A stretch of DNA of 25,452 nucleotides from JAZDKP01 sp043802925 (lineage in GTDB: Bacteria > Fibrobacterota > OXYB2-FULL-49-7 > JAEUSG01): contig JAZDKP010000263.1 in the NCBI GenBank assembly GCA_043802925.1, forward strand, positions 1-25,452, given 5' to 3'. Positions 14,668-22,995 of this stretch are shown piece after piece (positions within the stretch are counted from its first letter, which is position 1; the number at the start of each line of letters is the position of its first letter). The notes below the pieces were generated by a model, which was not told the DNA's origin, searched no databases, and saw only the letters and a program-made list of their open reading frames with translations. The position numbers and the translations under genes were made by a program.

Positions 14668-15684
14668 ATGCAGGCCAAAAAGCAATCGTCCCCCTACCGT
14701 CACATCCTGTTGGCCGTGTTCGCGGTCGGCTGCATCATTGCAGCCGGCACGGCCGGGTACATGCTGCTGGAAGGCTGGTCCGTCCTCGACGCGCTTTACA
14801 TGACCGTCATCACCATCGCCACGGTGGGCTTCCGCGAGGTCCGGCCGCTCAACACCGGGGGCATGCTCTTCACCGTGGGACTCATCCTCGTGGGCGTCAC
14901 GGGTGTGGCGTTTGTCCTGGCCAGCGTCACCGAATTCATCCTGCAGGGCACCTTTCAAAATTATCTGGGGAGAGCGCGCATGGAAAAGGAACTCAAGACC
15001 CTTGACCGGCACTACATCATCTGCGGTTACGGCCGCATGGGGCACACCATCGGGCAGCAGTTTGAGAAGCAGCGCCTTGCCTTTGTGGCCATCGATGCTT
15101 CGGAATCCGCGGTTGAGGCCGCGCGGCAGGACGGGGTCCTCACCCTCCATGGAGATGCAGGCACCGAGGCCGTACTCCTGAAAGCCGGCGTGGAACGCGC
15201 CCAGGCCCTCATCTGCACCTGCAGTGACGATGCCAACAACCTGCTCGTCACACTCACCGCCCGCGGCCTCAACCCCAAGCTTTTCATTGTGGCCCGCGTC
15301 GAGGAACCCGCGTCGGAAAAAAAGCTGCGCCAGGTCGGGGCCGATAAAATCATCTCGCCGTATTACCTCGGCGCGCTTCGTATTGCGCAGGCGGTCATGC
15401 GGCCCGCGGCCTTCAACTTCATCGAAACCAGCACCCTGAACCACGAATTCGGCCTGACCATTGACGAAATGCCAGTCGGAAAAACCTCCCGTCTCTCCGG
15501 ACTTGCGTTGCGCGAATCGGGCTTCCGCGAAAAGTACGACGTCATGATCCTCGGCATCGAAACGCCCGAAGGCCGGCTGCAGTTCAACCCGCCGCCCGAC
15601 ACCCAACTCACTGCGGGCGACAAGCTGGTGCTGATGGGCGAACAAAAAAACCTCGTTTCCCTGGCCGAATGGGCGGGAGTGTGA
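14668..15684 (+). CDS. Two-TM potassium channel with RCK (TrkA-N/TrkA-C) regulatory domains
   Basis: This is an MthK-like ion channel subunit. TM1 spans about residues 12-34, the pore helix and filter region about 38-60, and TM2 about 64-86. The selectivity filter reads TIATVGFREV (T52-V53-G54-F55) instead of the common TVGYGD; this variant occurs in related bacterial channel proteins. A Rossmann-fold TrkA-N domain starts at YIICGYGRMGHTIG, with the acidic end of strand 2 at VAIDASE. A TrkA-C domain covers about residues 250-338 (LRESGFREKYDVMILGI, LTAGDKLVLMGE). These domains gate the pore by binding ligands such as calcium or nucleotides. A histidine kinase gene begins 4 nt after the stop. 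Confidence 0.9.
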   Translation: MQAKKQSSPYRHILLAVFAVGCIIAAGTAGYMLLEGWSVLDALYMTVITIATVGFREVRPLNTGGMLFTVGLILVGVTGVAFVLASVTEFILQGTFQNYLGRARMEKELKTLDRHYIICGYGRMGHTIGQQFEKQRLAFVAIDASESAVEAARQDGVLTLHGDAGTEAVLLKAGVERAQALICTCSDDANNLLVTLTARGLNPKLFIVARVEEPASEKKLRQVGADKIISPYYLGALRIAQAVMRPAAFNFIETSTLNHEFGLTIDEMPVGKTSRLSGLALRESGFREKYDVMILGIETPEGRLQFNPPPDTQLTAGDKLVLMGEQKNLVSLAEWAGV

Positions 15685-15688
15685 CGGT

Positions 15689-18475
15689 ATGACCGGGTGG
15701 AACTGGCTGCTGGACAACCTGTATGTGCTCTCGGGCCTCTTTGAGCTCCTGATCTGCCTCATACTCGTAAAAAAAGTCGCGGCCCTCGGCCAGCATCAAA
15801 AGGCCGGCCGTGAATTCCTCGGGCTCCTTTATACACTGGCCGGAAGCGGGGCCGTTACGGTGATCAGCCACCTCCAGCCGAACCCTCTGCATTACCAATG
15901 GATTGAACGCTTTTTTGCCACGCCCTTCAATGTGGCCCTGCCCTACATGTTTCTCAGACTCGTGGCAGGGCTCGATGAATGGGCTGGCTGGCGTTCCAGA
16001 CGCTTCCAGGCAGCCCTGCTCCTTATCCCGGCCTTCATCCTGTTCTGCAATTATTTCATGCCCCAGTGGTTCTGGCAGGAAATTATCGCGAATCGATACG
16101 GATTCACGGTCGTCATCGCGCCGTTCGGGTTCCTCTACCTTGCCTATTGCGTTCCCGTATGCGGTTTCGGGCTCCTTTTACTCATGCGCAGCGTGGCGAA
16201 CAAGCCCAAAGAACGGTTCAGTGCTTTCATTATCCTTATCGGCGTCACGGCCTTGATCCTGCTGCTGACCGCCTTCAACTTCATTCTGCCCCATTTCGAC
16301 CTCCACTTACCGGTCCTCGGAAACATTGGCATCAATCTTCTCTCCTTCGCCCTTTATATTTCGCTCAGCCTCAACCGTACTATTTTCGACGTCGAACGCG
16401 CATTAATCGATTTCGAGCGCCTCAAATACTTCAACCAGGTCTCCGGCGCACTCAACGCAGACCTGTCGCAGGAGGAACTGCTCCAGCTCTTCACGAACAA
16501 TGCGCGCAAGGCCGTGGCCAACCGGTCCGTGCTCTACATCGAAATCCGCGACAACGACACCTTTCGCATCGCCAACTATTCCTTCGAGGAGGGCAGCGCC
16601 ATCCAGCGCATCCTTGGCGAAATGCAGCGCCGCAACCTGCGGGTGTTCGACTATCACCGTATCCGCGACCTCCCCATCGATTTTGTGGTCCGCATCCTGC
16701 AAACGGGCGAGCCCGTCATCGTATCGTCCCTCTACGAACTGCTGGGGGAGCTGATCCCCCGTCTCACGGCCTCCTCGCTTCAGCTGGTGTCGGGCGTACG
16801 CTGCTACGCCTGCCTCCCCGTCAAGGTCATCAACCGCATCCAGGGCATCATCATCTTCAGCCTGCTCAAGAAGGAGGACGACCTCACGCTGTACCACCTG
16901 TTCGCCAACCAGTGCGGCAACATCCTGCGCCACCACGACCTTCTCAACTCCTACAAGGCCGCCATCGATGAGCAGGCCGTGCTGCTCAACAACATCGCCC
17001 CGCTCATCTGGTACCTCAAGGACGAAAACACGCTCGGACGCGTCAACCGCGCATTCGCCGATTTCTTTCAGATTAATCCCGACGCCCTCGAAGGCCTGCC
17101 CGCGGAGGAGGTGCTCGAACGCCACCCCGGCCTTGGAAAAATCATTTCAACCTCCAAAGCCGTGTTCCATGACAAAAAGACCGTGGAATACGAGGAATGG
17201 CTGACCGCGGAATCGGGCGAGGAGCATCTCTTTCACATCACCGAAACACCCAAGCTGATGTCCGACGGAGCGGTCGCGAGCGTGGTCTGCATCGGGACCG
17301 ACATCACCGAATTGCGCAAAATCGAGTCGCAATTACGGCAGTCGCAAAAAATGGACGCCATCGGCCAGCTGGCCGGCGGCGTGGCGCATAATTTCAACAA
17401 CCTGCTCTCGGCCATCATGGGCTACGCGGACCTCATCGCCAGCGAAAGCAACGAGGCCAAAATCGTCCAGTTTGCGCGGCGCATCAGCAAGGCGGGCGAA
17501 CACGGCAGCAACCTCGCGCAGCAGCTCCTGGCCTTTGCGCGCAAGGGGCGCTACAAGGCCGTCATCGTGAACATGCAGACCCTCCTCAGCGAGGTCATCT
17601 CCCTGGTCCAGAGTACGTTCGATAAAAAGATTCGGATAGAGCATCATACCGACACCCCCAACCCCTGCACCGAAGGCGATCCCACGCAGCTCATGCAGAT
17701 GCTGCTCAACCTCGCGCTCAACGCGCGCGACGCCATGCCGGGCGGCGGCACGCTTCTGTTCACCTCGCGTGAAAGCGCCATTGACGACGCCTTTTGCCAG
17801 AAGTACCCCTTTGCCCGGACCGGCCGGTTCCTGCACATCACGGTGTCGGACACGGGCACGGGCATCTCGCGCGAGAACCAGGCCCACATTTTTGAGCCTT
17901 TTTTCACCACCAAGGAGACCGGCAAAGGCGTGGGACTCGGGCTGTCGAGCGTATACGGCAGCGTCAAGAACCACAACGGCTTCATCATCGTCGACAGCGA
18001 GCCCGGCATGGGCACGCGCTTTGACATTTACCTGCCCCTCGCGGCCACGGCGCCGGCCGAGGACCGGCTGGGCCAGACCGACGGCCGCATCCAGCGGGCG
18101 AGTGGACACATTCTGCTGGTCGAGGACGAGGAGGACGTGCGTGCCATCACCGCGCTCATGCTCGAGCGCGTGGGTTACTCGGTGAGCGCATTCACCAATG
18201 GACGGCTGGCCATCGATTATTACGAAAAAAACCACAAGCATGTGGACGCGGTCATCCTCGACATTGCCATGCCCGAAATGAACGGGCTCGACTGCATGCG
18301 CGGCCTCAAGAAAATCAAGGCCGACGTGGCAGTCATCGTGGCAAGCGGGCACACACTCGAGGGCGAGCCGCAGGTCAAGAGCCTCATGGACGAGGGGGCC
18401 CGGGCGTTCCTTCAAAAGCCGTGGAAACGGGCGGACCTGCTGGGCATTGTGGAATCAGTGGTAAAGAAGGCCTGA
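15689..18475 (+). CDS. Membrane hybrid sensor histidine kinase: 7TM-GAF-PAS-HisKA-HATPase-REC
   Basis: The 928-aa protein starts with about seven hydrophobic segments (residues about 7-235), like the histidine-kinase N-terminal 7TM module. A GAF-like domain (about 245-410) and a PAS domain (about 430-550, ending IGTDITELRKIE) follow. The phosphoacceptor is H567 in GGVAHNFNNLLSAIMGYADL. The HATPase domain has N-box LNLALNARDAMPGGG, G1 VSDTGTGIS, F-box FEPFFTTKETGKG and G2 GVGLGLSSVYG. A C-terminal receiver has the acidic pair VEDEEDV, D858 in VILDIAMPEMNG and the conserved K in LQKPW. No separate DNA-binding regulator is adjacent. Translation is probably coupled to the upstream channel gene (4-nt gap, no clear Shine-Dalgarno). 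The stop is 4 nt from the stop of the convergent gene. Confidence 0.93.
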   Translation: MTGWNWLLDNLYVLSGLFELLICLILVKKVAALGQHQKAGREFLGLLYTLAGSGAVTVISHLQPNPLHYQWIERFFATPFNVALPYMFLRLVAGLDEWAGWRSRRFQAALLLIPAFILFCNYFMPQWFWQEIIANRYGFTVVIAPFGFLYLAYCVPVCGFGLLLLMRSVANKPKERFSAFIILIGVTALILLLTAFNFILPHFDLHLPVLGNIGINLLSFALYISLSLNRTIFDVERALIDFERLKYFNQVSGALNADLSQEELLQLFTNNARKAVANRSVLYIEIRDNDTFRIANYSFEEGSAIQRILGEMQRRNLRVFDYHRIRDLPIDFVVRILQTGEPVIVSSLYELLGELIPRLTASSLQLVSGVRCYACLPVKVINRIQGIIIFSLLKKEDDLTLYHLFANQCGNILRHHDLLNSYKAAIDEQAVLLNNIAPLIWYLKDENTLGRVNRAFADFFQINPDALEGLPAEEVLERHPGLGKIISTSKAVFHDKKTVEYEEWLTAESGEEHLFHITETPKLMSDGAVASVVCIGTDITELRKIESQLRQSQKMDAIGQLAGGVAHNFNNLLSAIMGYADLIASESNEAKIVQFARRISKAGEHGSNLAQQLLAFARKGRYKAVIVNMQTLLSEVISLVQSTFDKKIRIEHHTDTPNPCTEGDPTQLMQMLLNLALNARDAMPGGGTLLFTSRESAIDDAFCQKYPFARTGRFLHITVSDTGTGISRENQAHIFEPFFTTKETGKGVGLGLSSVYGSVKNHNGFIIVDSEPGMGTRFDIYLPLAATAPAEDRLGQTDGRIQRASGHILLVEDEEDVRAITALMLERVGYSVSAFTNGRLAIDYYEKNHKHVDAVILDIAMPEMNGLDCMRGLKKIKADVAVIVASGHTLEGEPQVKSLMDEGARAFLQKPWKRADLLGIVESVVKKA

Positions 18476-18479
18476 GTTT

Positions 18480-20393
18480 TTACCGGGTGAGCAGAAGCAG
18501 CTTGTAGGAATTGCTGCCGTCTATTGTAAGCCTGGCCAGGTAAATGCCAGAGGGGACGGTATTTCCACGGGAGTCGTGGCCATTCCAACGGAATTGCACG
18601 ATTCTTCCAGTTTCGGGACTGGATTGAAAATGCTGCACCAAACGTCCGTCAACAGCAAATATCCTTAGATGGGCCGGTTTGTTTTCCTGTAATGGCCGGA
18701 CGGTGACCGTGGCAACGGCATGGAAAGGATTGGGCGCTATTTCCCATTGCATCCGCCGGGCTTGCGCATGACTTTTTACGCCGGTACCATTGGTAACGCA
18801 AACTTCGTTTGAATAATTCCCCTGCCGCTTTCCATAGTTGGTGTCATAAGCGCACACGACATAATACTTGGGTCCATCAAATAGATTCGGTTCAGGGTCC
18901 GTAAAACACAGGCTATCAGCCGAATTAACACTGCCGATTTTAACATAATCGGATTGCGTGGTGTTACGGACGCTGTCGTAGGAAACGTCACTGCGGTAGA
19001 TATTATAGCCGCCGACACCGTTCAAAGAAATGCCATTTTCCACCTTGTCCCAGGTGAGCGACACTTCATCGCTGGCAACCTGGGCGTTCAGATTGCCGTG
19101 GATGCCGGGACGGAGCTTGAAACTGTCGATGACAGTGTTGTTGTATGTATTGCCGCTGACCCAGTTTATGTCAATAGTTCGCATTGTGATCTGGCGGAAA
19201 TCCACATCGCATCGAACATAGGGATCACAACCCGTATTATAATACTGCATATGCCATAGGGAAGTATCGCTACTGCCCTTGGTTCCGCCAATGACTCCGA
19301 CCGTAACGTCCCAAATGCTGTTTTTAAAGTTTTCCGTGTTCCAGAGGGTCTCAAAGCCATTATAAGTCTGCGGACAGACCTTCATCCGTGCAGCATAATG
19401 GTGATGCCCATGCCAATACAGCTCGACATCGCCGGTGTCCAGCACATGATAAAATGTCGAACGCTGGTTCGCCCAATAACCCGGCTGCCAGTGCGGCTGG
19501 TTTGAACTGGGCGTTGTCATCAGATCAAAGATGCCCCAGTGGCAAAGGACGATATTGTGCAGTTGTCCACGCTCTTTCGCGGATTTCAAGTCCTGGGCCA
19601 TCCACTGCATGAGCAGGGTGTCAATGGTCGTCTGATCGTTGGCATACCCCGAATAAGTGTTATAAGTAATTGCCTGAAAATGGACCACGCCATAATCGAA
19701 AGAGTAAAATTTCCCTTTGAAACCATCAGGATAAATGTTGTCCTCGGGTAACATAAAAGAATAGACGGAACTATCAGTGTTGGCCCATATGGGAGCAGAG
19801 ATATTGGCAGGATAGGCGAGAGGAGCGATATCGTGATTGCCGATGACCTCATAAATCGGCACATAATGTTCAATGGAATCCATGTTTCTTTTATAAAGAA
19901 GCGTTTTACGAAACATGGAATCCAGATCTGTGCTGTTGTCATAATCCACCACATCCCCGGTATTAAACCAGAGGTTGGCCGAGTCGTTTAACAGGACCTG
20001 GCAATTCCCCCGCGTGCCCTCATAGCTTTGCCGGAAATAATATGCCCCATGCGTATCGGTTATCAAACCAAAACGAAAAGGCGTGTCTTTGCTTACCGCT
20101 GTCTTGGTAAAATAGACGGGGCTGGCCACGGCATTGGAATACACCTGATAGTAATATTTTGTATTAATCGCCAGATTTTCGGCGATTAATACATGCCAAG
20201 TCCGTTGTTCGACGCTGGTGATGCTGTCGGTCAGCGATGAAGGGGAAAGCCCCCACTTTAATTTACTGTCAGACAAGGAATCGGTCTGCCAGCCCACGGT
20301 AAATGAATTCTGGCCGTTGTTTCCGACCTGAGGCCCTTGAACGATGGAAAGGCAAAAACAAAGCGCCGGAAGTAGTATTAGTATTTTAGACAT
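18480..20393 (-). CDS. Secreted calcineurin-like metallophosphatase (purple-acid-phosphatase-like) with PNPF sorting-type module
   Basis: ATG 20393 has GGGGGA 7 nt upstream and starts a signal peptide (SKILILLPALCFCLSIVQG); the longer GTG frame from 20417 is rejected. A fibronectin-III-like domain (about 20-105) leads to the metallophosphatase core: DTHG (D113), GDVVDYD, GNHD (G185-D188), LCHWG and GHHHY. These blocks supply the usual ligands of the dinuclear metal centre. A second FN3-like region (about 425-540) precedes P554-N-P-F557, DGRLVQHF and WNGHDSRGNTVPSGIY. This is a FlgD-Ig/T9SS-like C-terminal module, as in the gene at 12537. The 637-aa product is probably exported and releases phosphate outside the cell. 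The gene is noticeably AT-richer than its neighbours, suggesting a different history. Confidence 0.9.
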   Translation of the reverse strand: MSKILILLPALCFCLSIVQGPQVGNNGQNSFTVGWQTDSLSDSKLKWGLSPSSLTDSITSVEQRTWHVLIAENLAINTKYYYQVYSNAVASPVYFTKTAVSKDTPFRFGLITDTHGAYYFRQSYEGTRGNCQVLLNDSANLWFNTGDVVDYDNSTDLDSMFRKTLLYKRNMDSIEHYVPIYEVIGNHDIAPLAYPANISAPIWANTDSSVYSFMLPEDNIYPDGFKGKFYSFDYGVVHFQAITYNTYSGYANDQTTIDTLLMQWMAQDLKSAKERGQLHNIVLCHWGIFDLMTTPSSNQPHWQPGYWANQRSTFYHVLDTGDVELYWHGHHHYAARMKVCPQTYNGFETLWNTENFKNSIWDVTVGVIGGTKGSSDTSLWHMQYYNTGCDPYVRCDVDFRQITMRTIDINWVSGNTYNNTVIDSFKLRPGIHGNLNAQVASDEVSLTWDKVENGISLNGVGGYNIYRSDVSYDSVRNTTQSDYVKIGSVNSADSLCFTDPEPNLFDGPKYYVVCAYDTNYGKRQGNYSNEVCVTNGTGVKSHAQARRMQWEIAPNPFHAVATVTVRPLQENKPAHLRIFAVDGRLVQHFQSSPETGRIVQFRWNGHDSRGNTVPSGIYLARLTIDGSNSYKLLLLTR

Positions 20394-20459
20394 AAAGTTT
20401 CCCCCTTCGCGAGACACCTTATAAATTGCCTTATAATAACTAATATATAATTATTTGCT
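20394..20459 (-). promoter_or_regulatory. AT-rich spacer upstream of the metallophosphatase gene
   Basis: The 66 nt between ilvE and the metallophosphatase gene are strongly AT-rich and contain TATATT and TATTATAA on the - strand. They probably hold a promoter, but I cannot choose a -35. A strong Shine-Dalgarno (AAGGGGGA) ends the spacer. Confidence 0.35.
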
Positions 20460-21479
20460 TTATTTCACCAACACGACCCAGCCGAAACGATCCTCTTCTT
20501 CACAGCGCTGGATGCGCGTCAGATGGTCGTAAAGTTCCTGCGTGACCCGGCCCACGTTGAAGCCGTTGAAGACCGTCTCCTTACCATCGACCGTAATGGA
20601 GCCAATGGAGCTCACCACCGCGGCCGTGCCCGAACAGAAGCACTCGTCCGCGGAGAGCGCGTCCTCGACCGACACAGGGGTCTCGCGCACTTCCATTTTC
20701 ATGACCTCGCGCGCAATCCGGATGACCGAGGCGCGCGTGATGCCCGGCAGAATGGAGCCCAATTTCGGCGTGAGCACGGTATTGCCTTTGACGCAGAAAA
20801 AGTTGGCGGCCCCCACCTCCTCGATGAAGCGCTCTTCCTTTGAATCGAGGTAGATGCATTCATTGAAGCCCTTGGCCTTGGTCATTTTGGCTGGCAGCAT
20901 TCCGCCCGCGTAGTTGCCGATGAACTTGACCCCGCCCGTGCCCTTGCCCGCGGCGCGGTGGAAGTCGCGCGTGATTTCGAGTTTGACGGGCTTAAAACCG
21001 GTTTTGAAATAGGGGCCGACCGGGGACGCGAAGACCATGAACATGTATTCGGGCGCGGGCGAAACACCCAGGATACCGCCCACGCCCCACAGACAGGGAC
21101 GCAGGTACAGGCTCCCCTTGCCATAAGGCGGAATGAAGGCCTTGTTCAGTTTGACGATTTTTTTCACAACCTCCACGAACTTTTCCGGCGGGTATTCGGG
21201 CATGCAGATGCGCCGGGCACCGTCCGCGAGCCGTTTCCCGTTTTCCAGCGGGCGGAACAGGACGATTTTACCGGTCTTGGTGCGCAGCGCCTTCAAGCCC
21301 TCGAACAGCCCCTGCCCGTAATTCAAGACTCCCGCCGCGGGTGAAATGGAAATATTGCCGTAGGGCTTGTAAGCCCCCTTGTCCCATTTACCGTCCGCCT
21401 TGCAGCGGCTGATGAACATGGACCGGGTGGGCGTCAGCGAAAAGGTCAGGTTGTCGAAGTCTATTTTTTTACCGGGCAT
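20460..21479 (-). CDS. ilvE: Branched-chain amino acid aminotransferase
   Basis: This fold-type IV PLP enzyme interconverts valine, leucine and isoleucine with their 2-oxoacids. The PLP lysine is K185 in GGVKFIGNYAGG. VLNYGQGLFEGLKAL, LFRPLENGKRL, EEVGAANFFCV, LPGITRASVIRIA and the C-terminal FCSGTAAVVSSIGSI (the PLP-phosphate region) fit the BCAT family, in the longer eukaryotic/bacterial BCAT-II-type group. 339 aa is normal. AAGGAG lies 9 nt before the ATG. It is downstream of, and on the same strand as, the 2-oxoacid:ferredoxin oxidoreductase genes, with 171 nt between. Acting in sequence they would link branched-chain amino acids and acyl-CoAs. Confidence 0.93.
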   Translation of the reverse strand: MPGKKIDFDNLTFSLTPTRSMFISRCKADGKWDKGAYKPYGNISISPAAGVLNYGQGLFEGLKALRTKTGKIVLFRPLENGKRLADGARRICMPEYPPEKFVEVVKKIVKLNKAFIPPYGKGSLYLRPCLWGVGGILGVSPAPEYMFMVFASPVGPYFKTGFKPVKLEITRDFHRAAGKGTGGVKFIGNYAGGMLPAKMTKAKGFNECIYLDSKEERFIEEVGAANFFCVKGNTVLTPKLGSILPGITRASVIRIAREVMKMEVRETPVSVEDALSADECFCSGTAAVVSSIGSITVDGKETVFNGFNVGRVTQELYDHLTRIQRCEEEDRFGWVVLVK

Positions 21480-21546
21480 TGTGTAAGCTCCTTGTTATAT
21501 CAAATTAGGGGCAAAGTTAAAGGCATGTTTTCCAAACGATACTTTC

Positions 21547-21612
21547 TCAGGGTCAGAGGGTCAAAGGTACATCTTGGAAGGTCTCTTTGGCCCTTTGCCC
21601 CTCTGCCCCTGA
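21547..21612. repeat. Long imperfect inverted repeat in the gap between the oxidoreductase and ilvE
   Basis: Arms 21547-21567 and 21592-21612 match at 19 of 21 positions, around a 24-nt loop. The arms are themselves repetitive (TCAGGG-TCAGAGGG-TCAAAGG). The ten-mer CTTTGCCCCT occurs twice directly (21593-21602, 21641-21650) and once inverted (21507-21516). No T-run follows on the - strand, so it is not a standard terminator. It could be a leader structure, a rho-type end or an intergenic repeat. Confidence 0.65.
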
Positions 21613-21650
21613 CATTTGTTCTTGGTATAGACGCCTCTCCCTTTGCCCCT

Positions 21651-22187
21651 TTATTTTACACTCTCATACCCCAGCCTCAGCACTTCCTGGTTTTTCCCGA
21701 TGAGACGCTGGAGCTTTGCCGGAAAGGTCTTGACCATGGCCTGGTCGACCGCTTCGAGCGAAATCATGCCCGTGGCCTTGAGCAAGCCGCCCAGCATGAC
21801 CATATTGGCCATGCGGCCGTCGCCGTTTTCGAGCGCAATGACCGTGGCATTGATATAAAGGGCCTTAATGTCGGGCCGCGACACCTTTTTCTTGATGAGG
21901 CTGGAATTGACGACCAGCGTGCCGCCCGGTGCGACCTGCGGCTGAAAGCCGTCGAACGAGAGGTCGTTCATGGCCACCACCACGTTGGGCCGGGCGACCA
22001 CGGGCGACGCGATGGCCTCGTCGGAAACGATGACCGTGCAGTTGGCCATTCCGCCGCGCATGGCGATTCCATATTCGGGGAAAAAAGTCACCTGCTTGCC
22101 GTCAATCATACCGGCGTAGGCCGCAAGCATGCCCATGGAGATGATGCCCTGCCCGCCAAACCCTGCGAATTTGCAACGGTATTCCAT
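21651..22187 (-). CDS. 2-oxoacid:ferredoxin oxidoreductase, gamma subunit
   Basis: The gamma (domain III-type) subunit of the ferredoxin-dependent 2-oxoacid oxidoreductases. Recognisable segments are the N-terminal FAGFGGQGIISMGMLAAYAG, VTFFPEYGIAMRGGMANCTVIVS and the Gly-rich GGTLVVNSSLI. RMANMVMLGGLLKATG and the terminal part with a KNQEVLRLGY pattern also fit. 178 aa is the usual size. Its start is 15 nt after the beta-subunit stop, and the Shine-Dalgarno AAGGAG overlaps that stop. It is the last gene of the four-subunit set. The substrate class is discussed under the alpha subunit. Confidence 0.92.
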   Translation of the reverse strand: MEYRCKFAGFGGQGIISMGMLAAYAGMIDGKQVTFFPEYGIAMRGGMANCTVIVSDEAIASPVVARPNVVVAMNDLSFDGFQPQVAPGGTLVVNSSLIKKKVSRPDIKALYINATVIALENGDGRMANMVMLGGLLKATGMISLEAVDQAMVKTFPAKLQRLIGKNQEVLRLGYESVK

Positions 22188-22202
22188 GTTTGTTTTGACT
22201 CC

Positions 22203-22973
22203 TTATGCTCCCGGTGACACGCATTCGCCGGCCACCTTGTATTCGCCGAGCGGATAATAAGGCAGCATGTTGTTTTCAACAAAACTGAGCGCCTGCACGG
22301 GATGGATACCCCAGTTGACCGGGCAGGGCGACAGCACTTCGACCAGTGAAAATCCTTTTTTTGCGATTTGGACCTCGAACGCCTTTTTGATGGCCTTTTT
22401 GGTCTTGATGACTCCCGGGGCGTTGTGGACCGTGGTGCGCGCCAGATAGGTGACCCCGCCCAGACTCTGCAGCAGTTCGCAGACGCGGATGGGATGCCCC
22501 ATGCCCGAGGAAGGGTCCCGTCCGTCGGGGCAGGTGGTGGCCTTTTGGCCGATGAGCGTGGTGGGCGCCATCTGGCCGCCAGTCATGCCGTAAATGGCGT
22601 TATTCACGAAAATGGTCGTGAAGTTTTCGCCGCGGTTGGCCGCATGGATGATTTCCGCGGTGCCGATGGCCGCAAGGTCGCCGTCGCCCTGGTACGAGAC
22701 CACAAAGGTGTCGGGCCGCGCGCGCTTGACGCCCGTGGCCGCGGCCGGGGTGCGGCCGTGCGCGGGCTGGCACACGTCGAGGGACAGAAAGGTGTAGGCG
22801 AGAATGGAACACCCCACAGGGGCCATAAAGACGCAGTTGTCGGCCAGCCCCATTTCTTCAATCAGCTCGCACACAATCCGGTGCACGACGCCATGGCCGC
22901 AGCCCGGGCAATAGGGGGACGGTTTGTCCATCCAGAGGGACGAGCGTCCCACGACTTTTTTCATATTGTTCAT
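22203..22973 (-). CDS. 2-oxoacid:ferredoxin oxidoreductase, beta (thiamine diphosphate) subunit
   Basis: The beta subunit binds thiamine diphosphate. SPYCPGCGHGVVHRIV is the conserved N-terminal cysteine segment, followed by APVGCSIL. The ThDP/Mg motif runs from GDGDLAAIG to NNAIYGMTGGQMAPTT. The rest of the sequence (VEVLSPCPVNWG) matches KorB/VorA-type subunits. ATG 22973 (MNNMKKVV) follows GGGAG by about 10 nt; the frame is open upstream to 23015, but that would overlap the alpha subunit by 20 nt. With this start the protein is 256 aa. The gene lies 22 nt after the alpha stop and 15 nt before gamma. Confidence 0.92.
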   Translation of the reverse strand: MNNMKKVVGRSSLWMDKPSPYCPGCGHGVVHRIVCELIEEMGLADNCVFMAPVGCSILAYTFLSLDVCQPAHGRTPAAATGVKRARPDTFVVSYQGDGDLAAIGTAEIIHAANRGENFTTIFVNNAIYGMTGGQMAPTTLIGQKATTCPDGRDPSSGMGHPIRVCELLQSLGGVTYLARTTVHNAPGVIKTKKAIKKAFEVQIAKKGFSLVEVLSPCPVNWGIHPVQALSFVENNMLPYYPLGEYKVAGECVSPGA

Positions 22974-22995
22974 TGAGTAAGGTCTCCCTTGCTTT

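Noticed and set aside
17333..18415. A 360-codon - strand frame antisense to the kinase catalytic region
   Set aside because: It is a shadow of the HisKA/HATPase/receiver coding strand, with no recognisable domain.
21547..21650. CRISPR-like repeats near ilvE
   Set aside because: The repeats are short and irregularly spaced, lie in both orientations, and no spacers or cas genes are present.
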